Under the pieces are notes generated by a model. The model saw nothing but the letters and a program-made list of their open reading frames with translations. It did not search any database and was not told the DNA's origin. The position numbers and the translations under genes are program-made. Of a DNA stretch of 64,000 bases, positions 59,401-63,725 are shown piece by piece. This DNA comes from Ectocarpus siliculosus (lineage: Eukaryota; Sar; Phaeophyceae; Ectocarpales; Ectocarpaceae). Position 1 is the stretch's first letter, and each line of letters begins with the position of its first letter. The DNA lies in the NCBI GenBank assembly GCA_000310025.1, contig FN648905.1, forward strand, positions 552,317 through 616,316. Reading direction: 5' to 3'.

Positions 59401-60273
59401 TCGGCCGGTGTATGCATATAAAGGTCTGGGTGCATGAGTTTTCTGCGTCCCCCGGGGCGCATAAATATGGTCAGGGAGTTATCGCTGCTGTACGCATAGT
59501 TCTAGGCGTGATGTGCCACCCACAAACTGATATAGGAGCAAATTATGTTATAGCTCTTGTCACGTATTGGTTCTCGGGAGATCTCTACTCTGCCCACAAA
59601 GCACACCCGACACACTGCTGTGTACGACATCGAGCGTGTGAACACGGTAGAAGGTTTGCTTTAAACGCGTACTAGAGCGACCAACGGAGCGGATGCACAC
59701 TGCCAGTCGAAGGATCCCTGCCAATTGTATTTCGAGGTGGGAATTGTCACCGTGCGGAGTTAAGAGTCCCCTCTTTGTGCGAGCACAACAACACGCACGC
59801 AACTGTCACAGGCAATTCCAAGAAGATGTGCAGATAGCCCTTGTCACACTGGATGTCGGGAGCTTTCTACTTTGCCTGTTCTTCACCTGTTGAGCTCAAA
59901 GAGCGCCGCAGCAAGCAACCGAGAGAGTCTTCTTTGAAATGTTCTCCCTTTCTACCCGAGCTAACCTTGTGACCTGCATCTGCTTGCCCGTAAGTCTTCG
60001 GGCAGCCTAACGCTGTGCGCGTGTGTTACCTGCCACCTGACGGACCCCCGGTGATTGTTTTCGGTAGGTTTTTGAGCTGGATGGTCTGAAATCTGGGCCA
60101 GTGAATTTGGGCGACATCCCTGGGCATGGTGGAAACCTCGCTAGCACTTCTTGCTCTGGAGTCCACGGTGACGACTGGCTAAGCGTGGCGTCCCCGGCGA
60201 TCGAGGAGCGCATCGCTAGGTACTCTGCCGGAGAGATCCGGTTCAACCTCTTGGCGATCGTCAAGAACCGCAT
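17360..60273 (+). CDS. UCHL5: UCHL5/UCH37-type ubiquitin C-terminal hydrolase, six exons seen, 3' end not found
   Basis: Cysteine protease of peptidase family C12 that removes ubiquitin. In animals, UCH37 binds the 26S proteasome through Rpn13 and the INO80 complex. Coding exons are 17360-17443, 35304-35450, 35786-35848, 37123-37188, 37394-37540 and 60068-60273; together they encode 237 complete codons plus 2 nt. All internal introns are phase 0. Family landmarks appear in order: [34 protein letters not shown], the oxyanion Gln77 in FFARQ, catalytic Cys83 in NACATQAI, His159 in DAFHF, Asp174 in FELDGL, and [13 protein letters not shown] closing the UCH domain. These residues are each five positions below human Gln82, Cys88, His164 and Asp179, so spacing is fully conserved. 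The coding portion is intact. The C-terminal coil and ULD, needed in animals for Rpn13 binding, are not seen; they probably lie past the last donor and perhaps past the window. A stop codon at 60275-60277 would instead give a 238-residue catalytic-core protein. Confidence 0.93.
19027..19486. mobile_element. piggyBac-type non-autonomous element, TTAA target duplication
   Basis: TTAA at 19027-19030 is followed by CCCTTCTAGTACTGGACG, and the other edge is CGTGCTCGGAGGG followed by TTAA at 19483-19486. The ends (CCCTTC / CCCTCC inward) are short inverted repeats, and exact TTAA duplication is the mark of piggyBac transposition. About 450 bp, with no transposase frame. Confidence 0.65.
20134..20733 (+). 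pseudogene. Q-rich ORF interrupted by one stop
   Basis: An ATG frame at 20134 reads through [20 protein letters not shown] and [11 protein letters not shown] to a TAG at 20404-20406, then continues open in the same frame through a poly-Gln tract coded by CAG repeats and on to a TGA at 20731-20733, with [25 protein letters not shown] and a four-cysteine patch (YCCG...ECRTSC). A single stop inside a CAG run of an otherwise 199-codon frame suggests a recently dead gag-like or host ORF, but CAG repeats alone keep frames open, so this is weak. Confidence 0.3.
20815..21235. repeat. two tandem ~200-bp units related to the 10.1-kb MITE
   Basis: Units carry TCGATTTGTAAAGC, GAGGAGGCATT, GACAGGTAGCGGATG / GGCAGGTAGCGGATG, CTTGTTGCCGCTTCGAAA and ATTCGATATTTACAC. 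A 19-C run at 21024-21042 separates them. A third unit lies at 21821-21995. Confidence 0.8.
21245..21375. repeat. two direct ~57-bp units
   Basis: GTTTGCCATCGGG(G/A)TTGGG, TTTTCGTCGCTTGGCAACGA and CGTTGTAAAACAAGCC occur twice, at about 21249-21305 and 21316-21372, nearly identical and therefore young. Confidence 0.85.
21821..21995. repeat. third unit of the 20.8-kb tandem family
   Basis: Begins with a 17-C run (21821-21837), then CGTATCGATTTGTAAAG, ACGAGGAGAAGGCATTACCC, ACGACATTTTTTCGTAG, CAACAGGTAGCGGAT, and GCTGCCGCTATGAAATAATT. Confidence 0.75.
22129..22356 (+). CDS. exon-like cysteine-containing ORF nested in UCHL5 intron 1
   Basis: Open from a plausible acceptor (TTTCCGTGCAG ending 22131 or the frame just upstream) to a TAG at 22354-22356. 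Translation: [74 protein letters not shown]. Five cysteines, mixed helical composition, and GC-rich third positions that contrast with the surrounding repeats make it look like a genuine terminal exon. There is no ATG before it in frame, so upstream exons would be needed, or it is a captured gene fragment. I do not recognise the family. Confidence 0.4.
   Translation, partial: QKVLDREVSRDGDAGYCLAKRVRHQVYYGASADLLCKGMGNQCTAGACMRAAAQVYAGDGTDGVPAETVRAMCKS
23182..23755. mobile_element. 574-bp TIR element with 24-bp ends and G/C-run interior
   Basis: The left end ATACCGTAAGTTACGGAG (23182 on) is matched by the right end CTCCGTAAGTTACGGTAT (to 23755); the 24-bp ends differ at one palindromic centre base. 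The interior holds palindromic CCCCCTAGGGGGG, a long C-run near 23310, and two direct copies of ATACCCGGGGGGATTATT at about 23593-23632. No transposase. Frames inside are low-complexity. The flanks 22360-23181 and 23756-24170 hold nothing recognisable. Confidence 0.85.
24172..24621 (-). other. minus-strand ORF of uncertain status
   Basis: A 149-codon open frame. Its first part ([58 protein letters not shown]) looks protein-like, and a good donor GTGAGT follows EAFG at about 24375. The part after this is Arg-rich and overlaps other frames. I do not recognise a family; transposon remnant or gene fragment are both possible. The following 24622-26199 region contains only short frames. Confidence 0.25.
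26200..28460. repeat. ~1-kb tandem duplication with a thrice-repeated ~100-bp block
   Basis: The block TCGGTAGGGAATC..., CCCGAGTTTGAGCA and CCTCCTGTGGCCGACA occurs near 26310, 27310 and 27530. CTTCCGGTGGGTCAGAG plus downstream GGGGTCCCCC(A)CACACCCACC occurs at 27070-27250 and 28048-28220, and CGCATCT...CAAGCGTATTGA near 26800 matches CGCATCT...CAAGCATTATGA near 27860. The 216-codon minus-strand frame at 26216-26866 lies within this and is probably a repeat shadow. Confidence 0.7.
28984..29166 (+). pseudogene. 60-codon ORF resembling one Kelch-type blade
   Basis: ATG at 28984, TAA at 29164-29166. The end of the peptide, [16 protein letters not shown] then [11 protein letters not shown], has the spacing of a Kelch repeat (W-x-x-L-x-x-A-P, then a hydrophobic strand and VVGDKIYxxxS). 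Only one blade is present, lacking the usual GG pair, so at most this is a fragment of a Kelch gene. Flanks 28461-28983 and 29167-31400 hold no other recognisable gene. Confidence 0.3.
31415..31745. repeat. dispersed repeat, copy 1 (partner 51850-52200)
   Basis: TTGTTGTCTTCACATTAA, CGTTCTCTCTACCCACTACC, CAACACTTGACACGG, CTTACTTACCCAAAAATA, CTCCGCTCGCCTC and a purine-rich AAAGAAAGAACAAG tract follow in the same order as at 51850-52200. The partner carries CTTGACGGGGTCGATTCCCG, which looks like a tRNA T-arm, so a SINE origin is conceivable. Confidence 0.7.
31765..32050 (+). repeat. left arm of a dispersed inverted pair
   Basis: Contains ACTATACCGGGGACC, GGTGAAAAACTGGCGC, CGGACGGGTGAT, ATGTCGCATAGTCATGG, CTTGCGCGTGGCAAC and TTGGTGACCAAGTAGAC. 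The complement of the whole series lies at 33670-33963. Confidence 0.85.
32400..32690 (+). repeat. direct repeat, partner 34290-34500
   Basis: CATTTTCATCACGGCTGTCC, TTGGTAGTTCCTTCGCAGTA, TTTTTCCC, CCTTACC, CGCTTCCAACAAAATTG and CAAGCTCAACTGCC match CATTTTCGTCACGACTGTCC and following sequence at 34315-34490. Confidence 0.75.
33670..33963 (-). repeat. right arm of the inverted pair
   Basis: Reads GTCTACTTGGTCACCAA, GTTGCCACGCGCAAGCAAG, CTGACTATGCGACATAAT, CACCCGTCCG, CGCGCGCCAGTTTTTCATCT and GATCCCGGTACAGTTCGG, complementary to 31765-32050. The 1.6-kb spacer has further copies of TCCGCAGTATT-type motifs. Confidence 0.85.
34690..35165 (+). repeat. hairpin-tailed repeat unit, copy lacking the hairpin
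   Basis: Starts TTTCGGTAGTGCCGGTTTTC and runs through ACGGGGTATTTTGTTTCTC, GCTGCAGGTCCTACTGCTG, CCATGGTCTGTGGGACTTG, CCCCGGGGTATAGAGCCAGT, CGTGCCCCTGAGAAGGAA to ATGATACATATACATA. It then breaks off where the hairpin would begin, 140 bp before UCHL5 exon 2. Confidence 0.85.
35304..35450 (+). CDS. UCHL5: UCHL5 exon 2 (residues 29-77)
   Basis: Acceptor TTGGTGCAG ends at 35303. The 49 codons read [12 protein letters not shown]..., [11 protein letters not shown], an acidic variable loop ([16 protein letters not shown]) and LFFARQ. The last Gln is the oxyanion-hole residue of the UCH active site. The donor is GTAAAT at 35451. A remnant of a hairpin-tailed repeat unit ends roughly 140 bp upstream of the acceptor, so mobile DNA has come close to this exon without breaking it. 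Confidence 0.94.
35786..35848 (+). CDS. UCHL5: UCHL5 exon 3 (residues 78-98, catalytic Cys)
   Basis: A 63-base micro-exon encoding [16 protein letters not shown] then NCANK. Cys83 in NACATQ is the catalytic nucleophile of peptidase family C12. The acceptor is GTTGGCAG ending at 35785 and the donor GTAGGA at 35849. A frame-preserving 63-nt exon bearing the nucleophile could be skipped without a frameshift, which would give a catalytically dead isoform; this is inference only. Confidence 0.94.
35849..37122 (+). other. UCHL5 intron 3 (1.27 kb), no other feature seen
   Basis: The intron separates the exon ending NCANK from the exon starting IDIGETL, which are contiguous in homologues. Several short open frames are present but none resembles a known domain. 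Confidence 0.85.
37123..37188 (+). CDS. UCHL5: UCHL5 exon 4 (residues 99-120)
   Basis: A 66-base exon encoding [13 protein letters not shown] then TRDFPPEMK, the conserved IGxxLSxFxxFTxxFPPxxK segment between the nucleophile and the active-site crossover loop. Acceptor TTTTGGCCAG ends at 37122. The donor is GTGCGT, the same weak G-C-G pattern as exon 1. Confidence 0.93.
37394..37540 (+). CDS. UCHL5: UCHL5 exon 5 (residues 121-169, catalytic His)
   Basis: Encodes [17 protein letters not shown] and SRQEPF, an acidic crossover-loop stretch ([10 protein letters not shown]), then [14 protein letters not shown]. His159 in AFHF is the catalytic histidine. Acceptor ATATGCGCAG ends at 37393; the donor is a strong GTAAGT at 37541 and opens the 22.5-kb intron 5. 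Confidence 0.95.
38505..38600 (+). repeat. GA-rich low-complexity tract
   Basis: Imperfect GAGA/GACAGA repeats with interspersed ATATGAGA; purine only for long stretches. Confidence 0.8.
39440..39682 (+). repeat. family C copy 1, left part
   Basis: ATTCCAATCCGTTTAGGATT, TTTCAGCTACGGAAAAAA, GATTCCGCGGCATCA, GACCGCGGCCAATTTCTC, GTGCCTTCGCGCGACCTAC and AATCAAAGCGACACCGG match 48925-49160. The copy is cut at 39683 by a TTAA-flanked insertion and resumes at 40770. Confidence 0.85.
39687..40765. mobile_element. 1079-bp piggyBac-type element inserted in family C copy 1
   Basis: TTAA at 39683-39686 precedes CCCCTTTGGGTCTAGGC; the other end is GCCTGAAGACTCAAAAGGG followed by TTAA at 40766-40769. The ends are imperfect inverted repeats. 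The uninterrupted family C copy at 48925-50205 serves as an empty-site control. No transposase frame was found inside; a minus-strand open frame at 40040-40498 has no recognisable motif. Confidence 0.8.
40770..41800 (+). repeat. family C copy 1, right part
   Basis: Matches 49190-50205: TTTTTTCGCCACGGC, GATGCGCTAGGA, TTTCGGCTGGTTTTCGGATC, CCCAGCACACGAAAT, CGCCATCCGACCTGCACGC, TTTCGTCATCC, and the GACGAAACCATATGC end. The 199-codon minus-strand frame here is broken in the other copy, so it is not a conserved gene. Confidence 0.85.
42415..43194 (+). other. 259-codon ATG ORF, unrecognised
   Basis: The longest uninterrupted ATG frame in the window. It starts [20 protein letters not shown]; the middle is basic and Ser/Pro-rich; the end is a Pro/Ser/Arg-rich tail. 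One internal cysteine pair (CVSCFDR) is not a recognised motif. A piece (CCGAAACGCACGGTTTTTCG, CATCCACGACC) recurs near 53018-53050, hinting at repeat origin. It has no splice or promoter evidence. It could be a remnant of a gag-like frame or chance. Confidence 0.2.
43310..43455 (+). repeat. dispersed repeat, partner 48300-48460
   Basis: GGGAGGTTTCTGCGCAGATT, GTGATCAGTCCG, ACATTTCCTGTTGCGAAATA, CCCTGGCGG, TCGGGAATAAAT and CCGGTGTCGTTGCCTATTTG align with 48330-48455. Confidence 0.8.
43505..44205 (+). repeat. ~510-bp direct duplication
   Basis: GTTCACCTGTA, AGGCTACAGCAGCA, GTCGTTGGCAGTATTACAG, AAACAAACTTGCAGTT, ATGTGCATGC and ACTTAAAGCACAAGC at 43512-43720 recur in diverged form at 44025-44200. 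Confidence 0.75.
44480..44860 (+). repeat. family E, copy 1 (partner 63405-63725)
   Basis: TCTCGTCCAATG, GAGGTGACAGT, GTACTTCACGGTGCT, CTCGGCTCGCCCTGGGAGTC, GCTGTGATCG, GACTGAAATAGTGGTTGCG recur at 63405-63725. A part (GAGCTCGCGACA, GGGCGCTGTGATC) is also doubled inside this copy at 44630 and 44822. Confidence 0.8.
45007..45055 (+). repeat. hairpin motif, isolated diverged copy
   Basis: ACAAGGTCTCCCTTCGGGAC, GTGGGTGTCTACCC, TCAGGTGACGCAAGA: same order as the other hairpins, with the stem eroded. Confidence 0.65.
45495..45800 (+). repeat. hairpin-tailed repeat unit joined to an OTU remnant
   Basis: GCGCGGAACGCGTCCCCGCG, GAGCCAGTTTTCGCAACTTT, TGTACCGACGAGCCTCCTGC, GTGCCCCTGAGAAGGAATTG, then the hairpin at 45738-45789 ending GGGGGCGACGCAAGAGG. 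The OTU remnant begins directly beyond it on the opposite strand, as at 3.4 kb. Confidence 0.85.
45875..46370 (-). pseudogene. OTU-type cysteine protease domain (Helitron-like element copy 2)
   Basis: Minus strand: an Asn/Gly/Asp-rich linker ([18 protein letters not shown]), then [18 protein letters not shown] (nucleophile block), [32 protein letters not shown], a stop after HPQQTY, and further on in shifted frames [10 protein letters not shown] and the histidine block HQHYRTLRY. It is better preserved than copy 1 but still broken in its second half. No Pif1 helicase was found next to it, so this copy is truncated. The Asn-rich linker comes from AAC/GTT-type repeats. Confidence 0.8.
46840..48310 (+). 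repeat. tandem array of hairpin-tailed units (about 2.3 units)
   Basis: Units begin near 46850 (TGCAGAATTTGCGTGGAACT), 47530 (TTCGGTAGTGCCGATTTTAA) and 48125 (TTCGGTGGTGCCACGG). The first two run through GTCTGTGGGAC-type sequence, CCCCGGGGTATAGAGCCAGT / CCCCGGGGTGTAGAGCCAGT, GGGCGTCAAGCA, GAGAAGGAAC, and hairpins at 47431-47477 and 48032-48085. The first unit also has an internal duplication of CTGTTCGC(C/G)TGTACGT. 46390-46840 holds only short repeats of AATTCCAATAATAG. Confidence 0.85.
48678..48920. repeat. palindromic minisatellite with ACCGA/TCGGT units
   Basis: GGGTGTGTTCGGTAAGGTAC leads into repeated CCGAAAATATCGGTATGC and TTTCAATACCTTACCG units of ~45 bp. The same edge, complemented (CCGAACACACCCTTGG), closes the block at 53360-53495. 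Confidence 0.8.
48925..50205 (+). repeat. family C copy 2, uninterrupted
   Basis: Aligns with 39440-39682 plus 40770-41800. It contains its own ~143-bp tandem duplication: CCCTGGTCGGATCACGTACA, AGGGGGTG(C/A)CGCAAAATGCAA and TTCAGCGGCTGTCGCTTGGT occur at about 49727-49860 and 49868-50000. A CCCTAACCC motif at about 49688 is telomere-like but isolated. Confidence 0.85.
50212..51442 (+). mobile_element. complete TIR element with internal ~220-bp tandem repeats (copy C)
   Basis: The left end AGGCTGAGTCTTACGGCTTG (50212 on) is complemented by the right end CAAGCCATAAGACTCGGCCT (to 51442). The interior has three tandem units near 50660, 50895 and 51110 with the motifs given for copy A. No transposase. 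It lies directly against the end of family C copy 2. This copy defines the family borders. Confidence 0.88.
51843..52200 (+). repeat. GTT microsatellite and dispersed repeat copy 2
   Basis: Seven GTT units start near 51845, then the sequence aligned with 31415-31745. The stem-loop ACGGG-GTCGATT-CCCGT near 51935 resembles a tRNA T-arm, but no other tRNA arm is evident. The adjacent 52200-53360 segment has a 15-C run at 52313-52327 and no gene. Confidence 0.7.
53360..53495. repeat. palindromic ACCGA/TCGGT minisatellite, second block
   Basis: TTTCAGTACCTCACCGATAT, TCTCGGTACGCTTCGG(T), TTTCAATACCTTACC repeat; ends CCGAACACACCCTTGGG, complementary to the start of the 48678 block. Confidence 0.8.
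53500..53865 (+). repeat. hairpin-tailed unit, 3' part
   Basis: GTCCCCGTGGTATAGAGCCA, GAGCGTCAAGTACATGCGCC, TGTACCGACGACCCCCCTGC, GTGCCCCTGGGAAGGAAGCG and the hairpin at 53743-53794, then TTCGGTAGTGCCGGC. 53866-54730 holds no recognisable gene. Confidence 0.85.
54730..56830 (+). repeat. tandem array of hairpin-tailed units (about 2.4 units, ~880 bp each)
   Basis: Units start with CTCCCGCCGTGACTTT at about 54760, 55658 and 56528, followed by GCAGGTCCTACTGCTG, GATCGTGTTTCCCATGGTCT, AGAGTTGTGCGAGAGGACTT, GGCGCGGGGTAAAAAAAGTT or near match, AAAGAAGAGCCAGTCCCAGC, GCGACTTTAGGCGGCC, and hairpins at 55467-55521 and 56341-56391. The middle part (GTCCCAGCGACTTTAGGCGG) differs from the 47-kb array, so two subfamilies share the same hairpin tail. 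High identity between adjacent units suggests recent local duplication. Confidence 0.88.
57540..58320 (+). repeat. direct duplication, offset ~460-470 bp
   Basis: CCGCTCGGCCCTT, GACAGTTGCGATCATCAT, TGCCCCGCTGCTCTTGG, TGTTCAGCGGGGATACC, CGGTCACAGACCGGCAACTG and CGATGGTCAC at 57550-57815 recur at 58020-58270. 56831-57539 shows no recognisable gene. Confidence 0.8.
57959..58606 (+). other. 215-codon ATG ORF over the duplicated block, unrecognised
   Basis: Starts [20 protein letters not shown] and carries many Cys and His residues ([28 protein letters not shown]) without a spacing I recognise. The upstream duplicate does not keep this frame open, so it is unlikely to be a conserved gene. 58607-60067 has no recognisable gene. 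Confidence 0.15.
60068..60273 (+). CDS. UCHL5: UCHL5 exon 6 (catalytic Asp to end of UCH domain)
   Basis: Acceptor TTTTCGGTAG ends at 60067. The exon reads [16 protein letters not shown], a Gly/Ser-rich insert ([18 protein letters not shown]) that appears longer than in animal UCH37, then [18 protein letters not shown] and [16 protein letters not shown]. Asp174 in FELDGL completes the Cys-His-Asp triad. The frame stays open up to CGCAT followed by GTAAGC, a good donor in phase 2. If unspliced, the frame reads Met then TAA at 60275-60277. In the family, a coil and the ULD follow this point, so splicing onward is the more likely reading. Confidence 0.94.
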
Positions 60274-60960
60274 GTAAGCCAACATGCATTCATAGCGCTA
60301 GCATGTCAACAGCTGAAAAGCTCTTCGTCGCTACACGCAGCAGTCTCTGCGAAATGAGCACCTGCCTATGTGTTGTGAGTTGGTGGGACCGCGAACTTCA
60401 GCACACAGACAGCTCTTCCCTCAATGCTATTTGCGCACTAGTCGATTTGAACTTCCACGCAATCCCTTTCTTGACGTAAGTGAGCTAGCATCTTGAATGT
60501 TCAACTTGTGCGTTTGCCAAGCTCGTTGTTTCCCTTGCGAACCCGCTCTCCGTCTGGGAAAAAATAGGAGGGCTTGGGATAAGCTCAGGGGGCTACAGTA
60601 CCGACCCCAAGCTGTTATTAGTCAAGAGTTCCCCCAAAGACCTTCACGACAGCTCGTGTATTTACTCGCTGTGCCCGAGGCTGCACCCGAGACGCACACC
60701 CGAGTGTGCCTCATCACCATAACCGCCATTTATATTTCCTCGTGTAGCCTTCCCTACCAAACCTTGTGGTTCTCAGCAGTATGAAGTTGCAGGCTGGCAC
60801 GGCCAACACGTCCAGCAGATGGTGGCATCGTTCCCGCGAAGAGCTTGCCTGCCTCACGTAAACTGGTGTTCTCTTTCCGTGGGCCTGGGACCGCAATCTC
60901 TACTTTTCATTCCTTGGGAAAACCAAGATGAATACTTGGCGCTACGAACCCTGCGCCTTA
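60274..60960 (+). other. start of UCHL5 intron 6, no assured exon
   Basis: Two frame-compatible open intervals with decent splice borders exist (60341-60475 and 60777-60857) but neither encodes the Lys/Glu-rich coil expected after the UCH domain. See the rejected list. Confidence 0.5.
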
Positions 60961-62690
60961 TCACCCTTGAGCGGTTTCTTACGCACTTATTTTTTCGGGG
61001 ATATTTTTGTTCTCTCTGGGGGGGGGGTGGTGGTTTGCACGGGAAATATGATCCAGATCCAAGCGACCTTCTTGCGGTTCCTCGAGTCAGATTTTTTTTC
61101 TCAGGGGAAAAAGGGGCCGATGAAAGTGTTTTGTGGGTCACAACATGCTTCAGTTCACGGTTTTGGCTCGTGTGCGACCAACAAGACACCGAGCGCCCTG
61201 TTTTTGGGTCGCCTGCAGAGGGCATGTGTATGATCGCGCACGCTATCGGCTGCAGTTTGTTGATGTCATCGGCAAAAGCCCTCTCTCCGGCATGCGATGT
61301 GGGCTGATCACACTCGCAGCAACCAGAAAAAAAAGACAACGTCCAAAAAAGTCAACACCGTAGCATACACTTCGGTTCACGTTTGCAGGCAGTGTGCAAT
61401 CAAAACTGGACAATACACTGGACGATACGCTCTGTTTCTGGGACGCGAGCAGGGGGTATGTGTATGACCACACTCCATTTGCTGCAGTTTGTGGATGTCA
61501 TCGGCCTAAAGACTCCCTCTGGAATGCGTTTTTGACTGGTAGCGGGTGATACACGGAGCACACACGCGGCGGAACAAGAAAAAAGTCCAAAAGTCAACAC
61601 CGATACACACTTTAGTTCACGTTTGCAGGCCGTGTGCACTCAAAACTGGACAATACGCACTGTTTCTGGTACCCGAGCAGAGGGTATATGTATGACCACA
61701 CGCCACTGGCTGCAGTTTGTGGATGTCGACGGCCTAAGGCCTCTCTCTGGCGTGCGTTTTCAACTGGTCACACATGCAGCAGGCGCAAAAACGGCTCTTT
61801 TCGGCCGAAAGGCAAGAATGTCAGCAGAGCAGTAGCAGGGTTGATGTTTTCGGCTGGTGTGTGGCCAACACGATGCAGAACGCTCTACATTTTAGACACC
61901 TGCGGAGGGTTTGTGCATGACCTCCGGATGCTGGCCTCTGTTTGACCAGCAGACGGTGTAATTCCTCGTTCTGGCACGATCGGGGTGTGACCAGGGGGTA
62001 CCCCCCCATTTCTAACAGCGATCGGGTTGGAATATCGCTGTTGGAAAATGGGCCAATGTTCTAACAGGCCGGCCGGAATCCTTGGAAATGTTCGGGCTGT
62101 GAGCATTTGGGCTGTGATACTTTGCCATTTTCCTTCGCGTATGCAGCCCAATAATATGTTGGGAAAAGACCCATCTTTATGGGAACAAATCTTCCCTTGG
62201 TCTAATCTTGTCTTTTTCGACCTTTTGGGCAGTCTGCTTCCCGAACGAATTCAAATCAGCTGTTCGACCTTCGAGAATAGTCACAGCTTTGGTTGAGATC
62301 TCTACAGAGCACCTATTGTTTCGCCAGGGTCCACGTTTGATTTGTTTCCAGCGGAGCAAGATTTGCAAAATTAGTCCAAGATTGGGCCGAAAAGCCAACT
62401 CCGAGCAAATCTCGGGCCAAGATTTGACAAAATGCCGGTTTTGGAAGCATCTTGCTTGAAAATTGCACATGTTGAAGAAATCAAACATGGACCCTGGCGA
62501 AAGAAGTACGTGATCTGTAGATATCTCAGCCAATGCTATGACTATTCTCCAAGGTCGAACAGCTGATTCGCATTCGTTCCGGAAGTAGACAGCCCCGAAA
62601 AAGACAAGGTTTGCTCAAAAGAAGATTTTGTTCCCATAAATCGTGGTTTAAGAAAAGGACCCCTTCCCCAAATCCAAACGCCAGAAGACA
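60960..62690 (-). mobile_element. inverted copy of the tandem-repeat TIR element (copy D), split by a foldback insertion
   Basis: In complement it matches copies A and C: a G-run at 61018-61027, TGTGGGTCACAACATGCTTC, TTGGCTCGTGTGCGACCAAC, three tandem units (GGCTGCAGTTTGTTGATGTC and variants), CCTCGTTCTGGCACGATCGG, and AACAGGCCGGCCGGAATCC. The last part continues at 62650 as AAAAGGACCCCTTCCCCAAA, on the far side of the foldback element. Confidence 0.85.
62176..62640. mobile_element. foldback element with ~160-bp inverted arms
   Basis: The left arm begins TTTATGGGAACAAATCTTC and runs through TCTTGTCTTTTTCG, AATCAGCTGTTCGACCTT and GCCAGGGTCCACGTTTGATT. The right arm reverses it: AAATCAAACATGGACCCTGG, AAGGTCGAACAGCTGATT, CGAAAAAGACAAG, GAAGATTTTGTTCCCATAAA. 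It sits inside copy D of the TIR element, so it inserted later. Confidence 0.88.
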
Positions 62691-63404
62691 CGTTGCGCAT
62701 GAAACAGTCTTGACTTCTCGGATGAAATTAGAAACTAGGACTGGCGGCTTCAGAGATTGGCTGGGTGACTACCACCCCGGCCTGTTTTTATGGTACTACC
62801 ATGTCCCTCGAGGAAGACAACAGCGACAGATGGGAACATACCAGCCAACAAAAGAGCCTTGCGGCTCACAGGGGGCCGGAAGACCTCTCCCAGAGGGAAC
62901 CACATCGTATTTCGCCCTTGGTACACGCATACCCAAACTCGTGTTTGACCTGGTCAAAGCTGTCTTCCTTGTACCAGGAAGCACCTGTGTTAGTTTTGCG
63001 GTCATCGCACCGGGTTACCTGCACTCAGGGACCGTCGAAGGGTCACTGTGTGTTGTTGCGTATCGCACCCATCGGCGTCATCGCACCGGGGGTGCGTTGG
63101 AAAATCGAAAACACTCTCACCACGGTGCCGTAACACGCACAACTACGGTAGAGAGATCCCAAAAGCCGGTGACTAGAATAGGGCCGGCGGCGCATCTGCT
63201 GAGTGGGCTGGGGCAGGTTGCGGGTGGTACAACGTGAAGTTGTTGTTGGACTACGGTCTTTGGCGCTTGAGTAGCAGTTTTCTTCCTTTCGAGAGGACTG
63301 TGATCGATCACCGCCCGCAGACTGAAACCGAGTGGTGGACACGATGTACAACCTCACTCTTATCTATTTTGTGCGTAAGAACCAAAAAATAATCTGTCGG
63401 CTTC

Positions 63405-63725
63405 ACGTTCTCGAACAAAGTCTCGTCCAATGGCTGGCACGCTTATTTAGAGGTGACTGTGCTATGCGTAGATTCGCCCTGGTGTCGTTGCGAAGTCGGA
63501 GATTTATGCGTACTTCACGGTGCTCTAGCTCGGCTCGCCCTTGGAGTCTTGAGGTCGCGAAAGGGAGGGGCGTTGTGATCGAAAGATGGGCACGCTCAGG
63601 TTGGCGAAGATAGCCGTAAGAAGTTGTTTTATCGCCATTTCAAACCGATGTACCGCACCACAATGTCTAGCTGAAAGACTGAAATAACGGTTGCGTACGA
63701 CTCAGTGCCCTAACTCGACTTGGTT
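63405..63725 (+). repeat. family E, copy 2
   Basis: Aligns with 44480-44815 over the motifs named there. The 208-codon frame at 62611-63237 just before it overlaps the foldback arm and copy D and is not called. 63726-64000 shows nothing recognisable. Confidence 0.75.

Larger units (their letters stand above)
37541..60067 (+). other. UCHL5 intron 5 (22.5 kb)
   Basis: A GT-AG phase-0 intron bounded by exon 5 (…VPFNGK) and exon 6 (VFELDGL…), adjacent in every UCH37 protein. Most of it is repeat families listed below. Between 37541 and 39440 I see only a GA-rich low-complexity tract near 38505-38600 and no gene. Confidence 0.9.

Noticed and set aside
60341-60475. Open interval after a CAG acceptor, ending at a strong GTAAGT, in frame with UCHL5 exon 6
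   Set aside because: The peptide is Cys/Trp-rich and lacks the charged coil that follows the UCH domain in the family; splice-like borders alone are not enough.
60777-60857. Second possible UCHL5 exon after a good pyrimidine tract, ending at GTAAAC
   Set aside because: Frame fits and it contains REELACLT, but there is no clear similarity to UCH37; kept only as a possibility.
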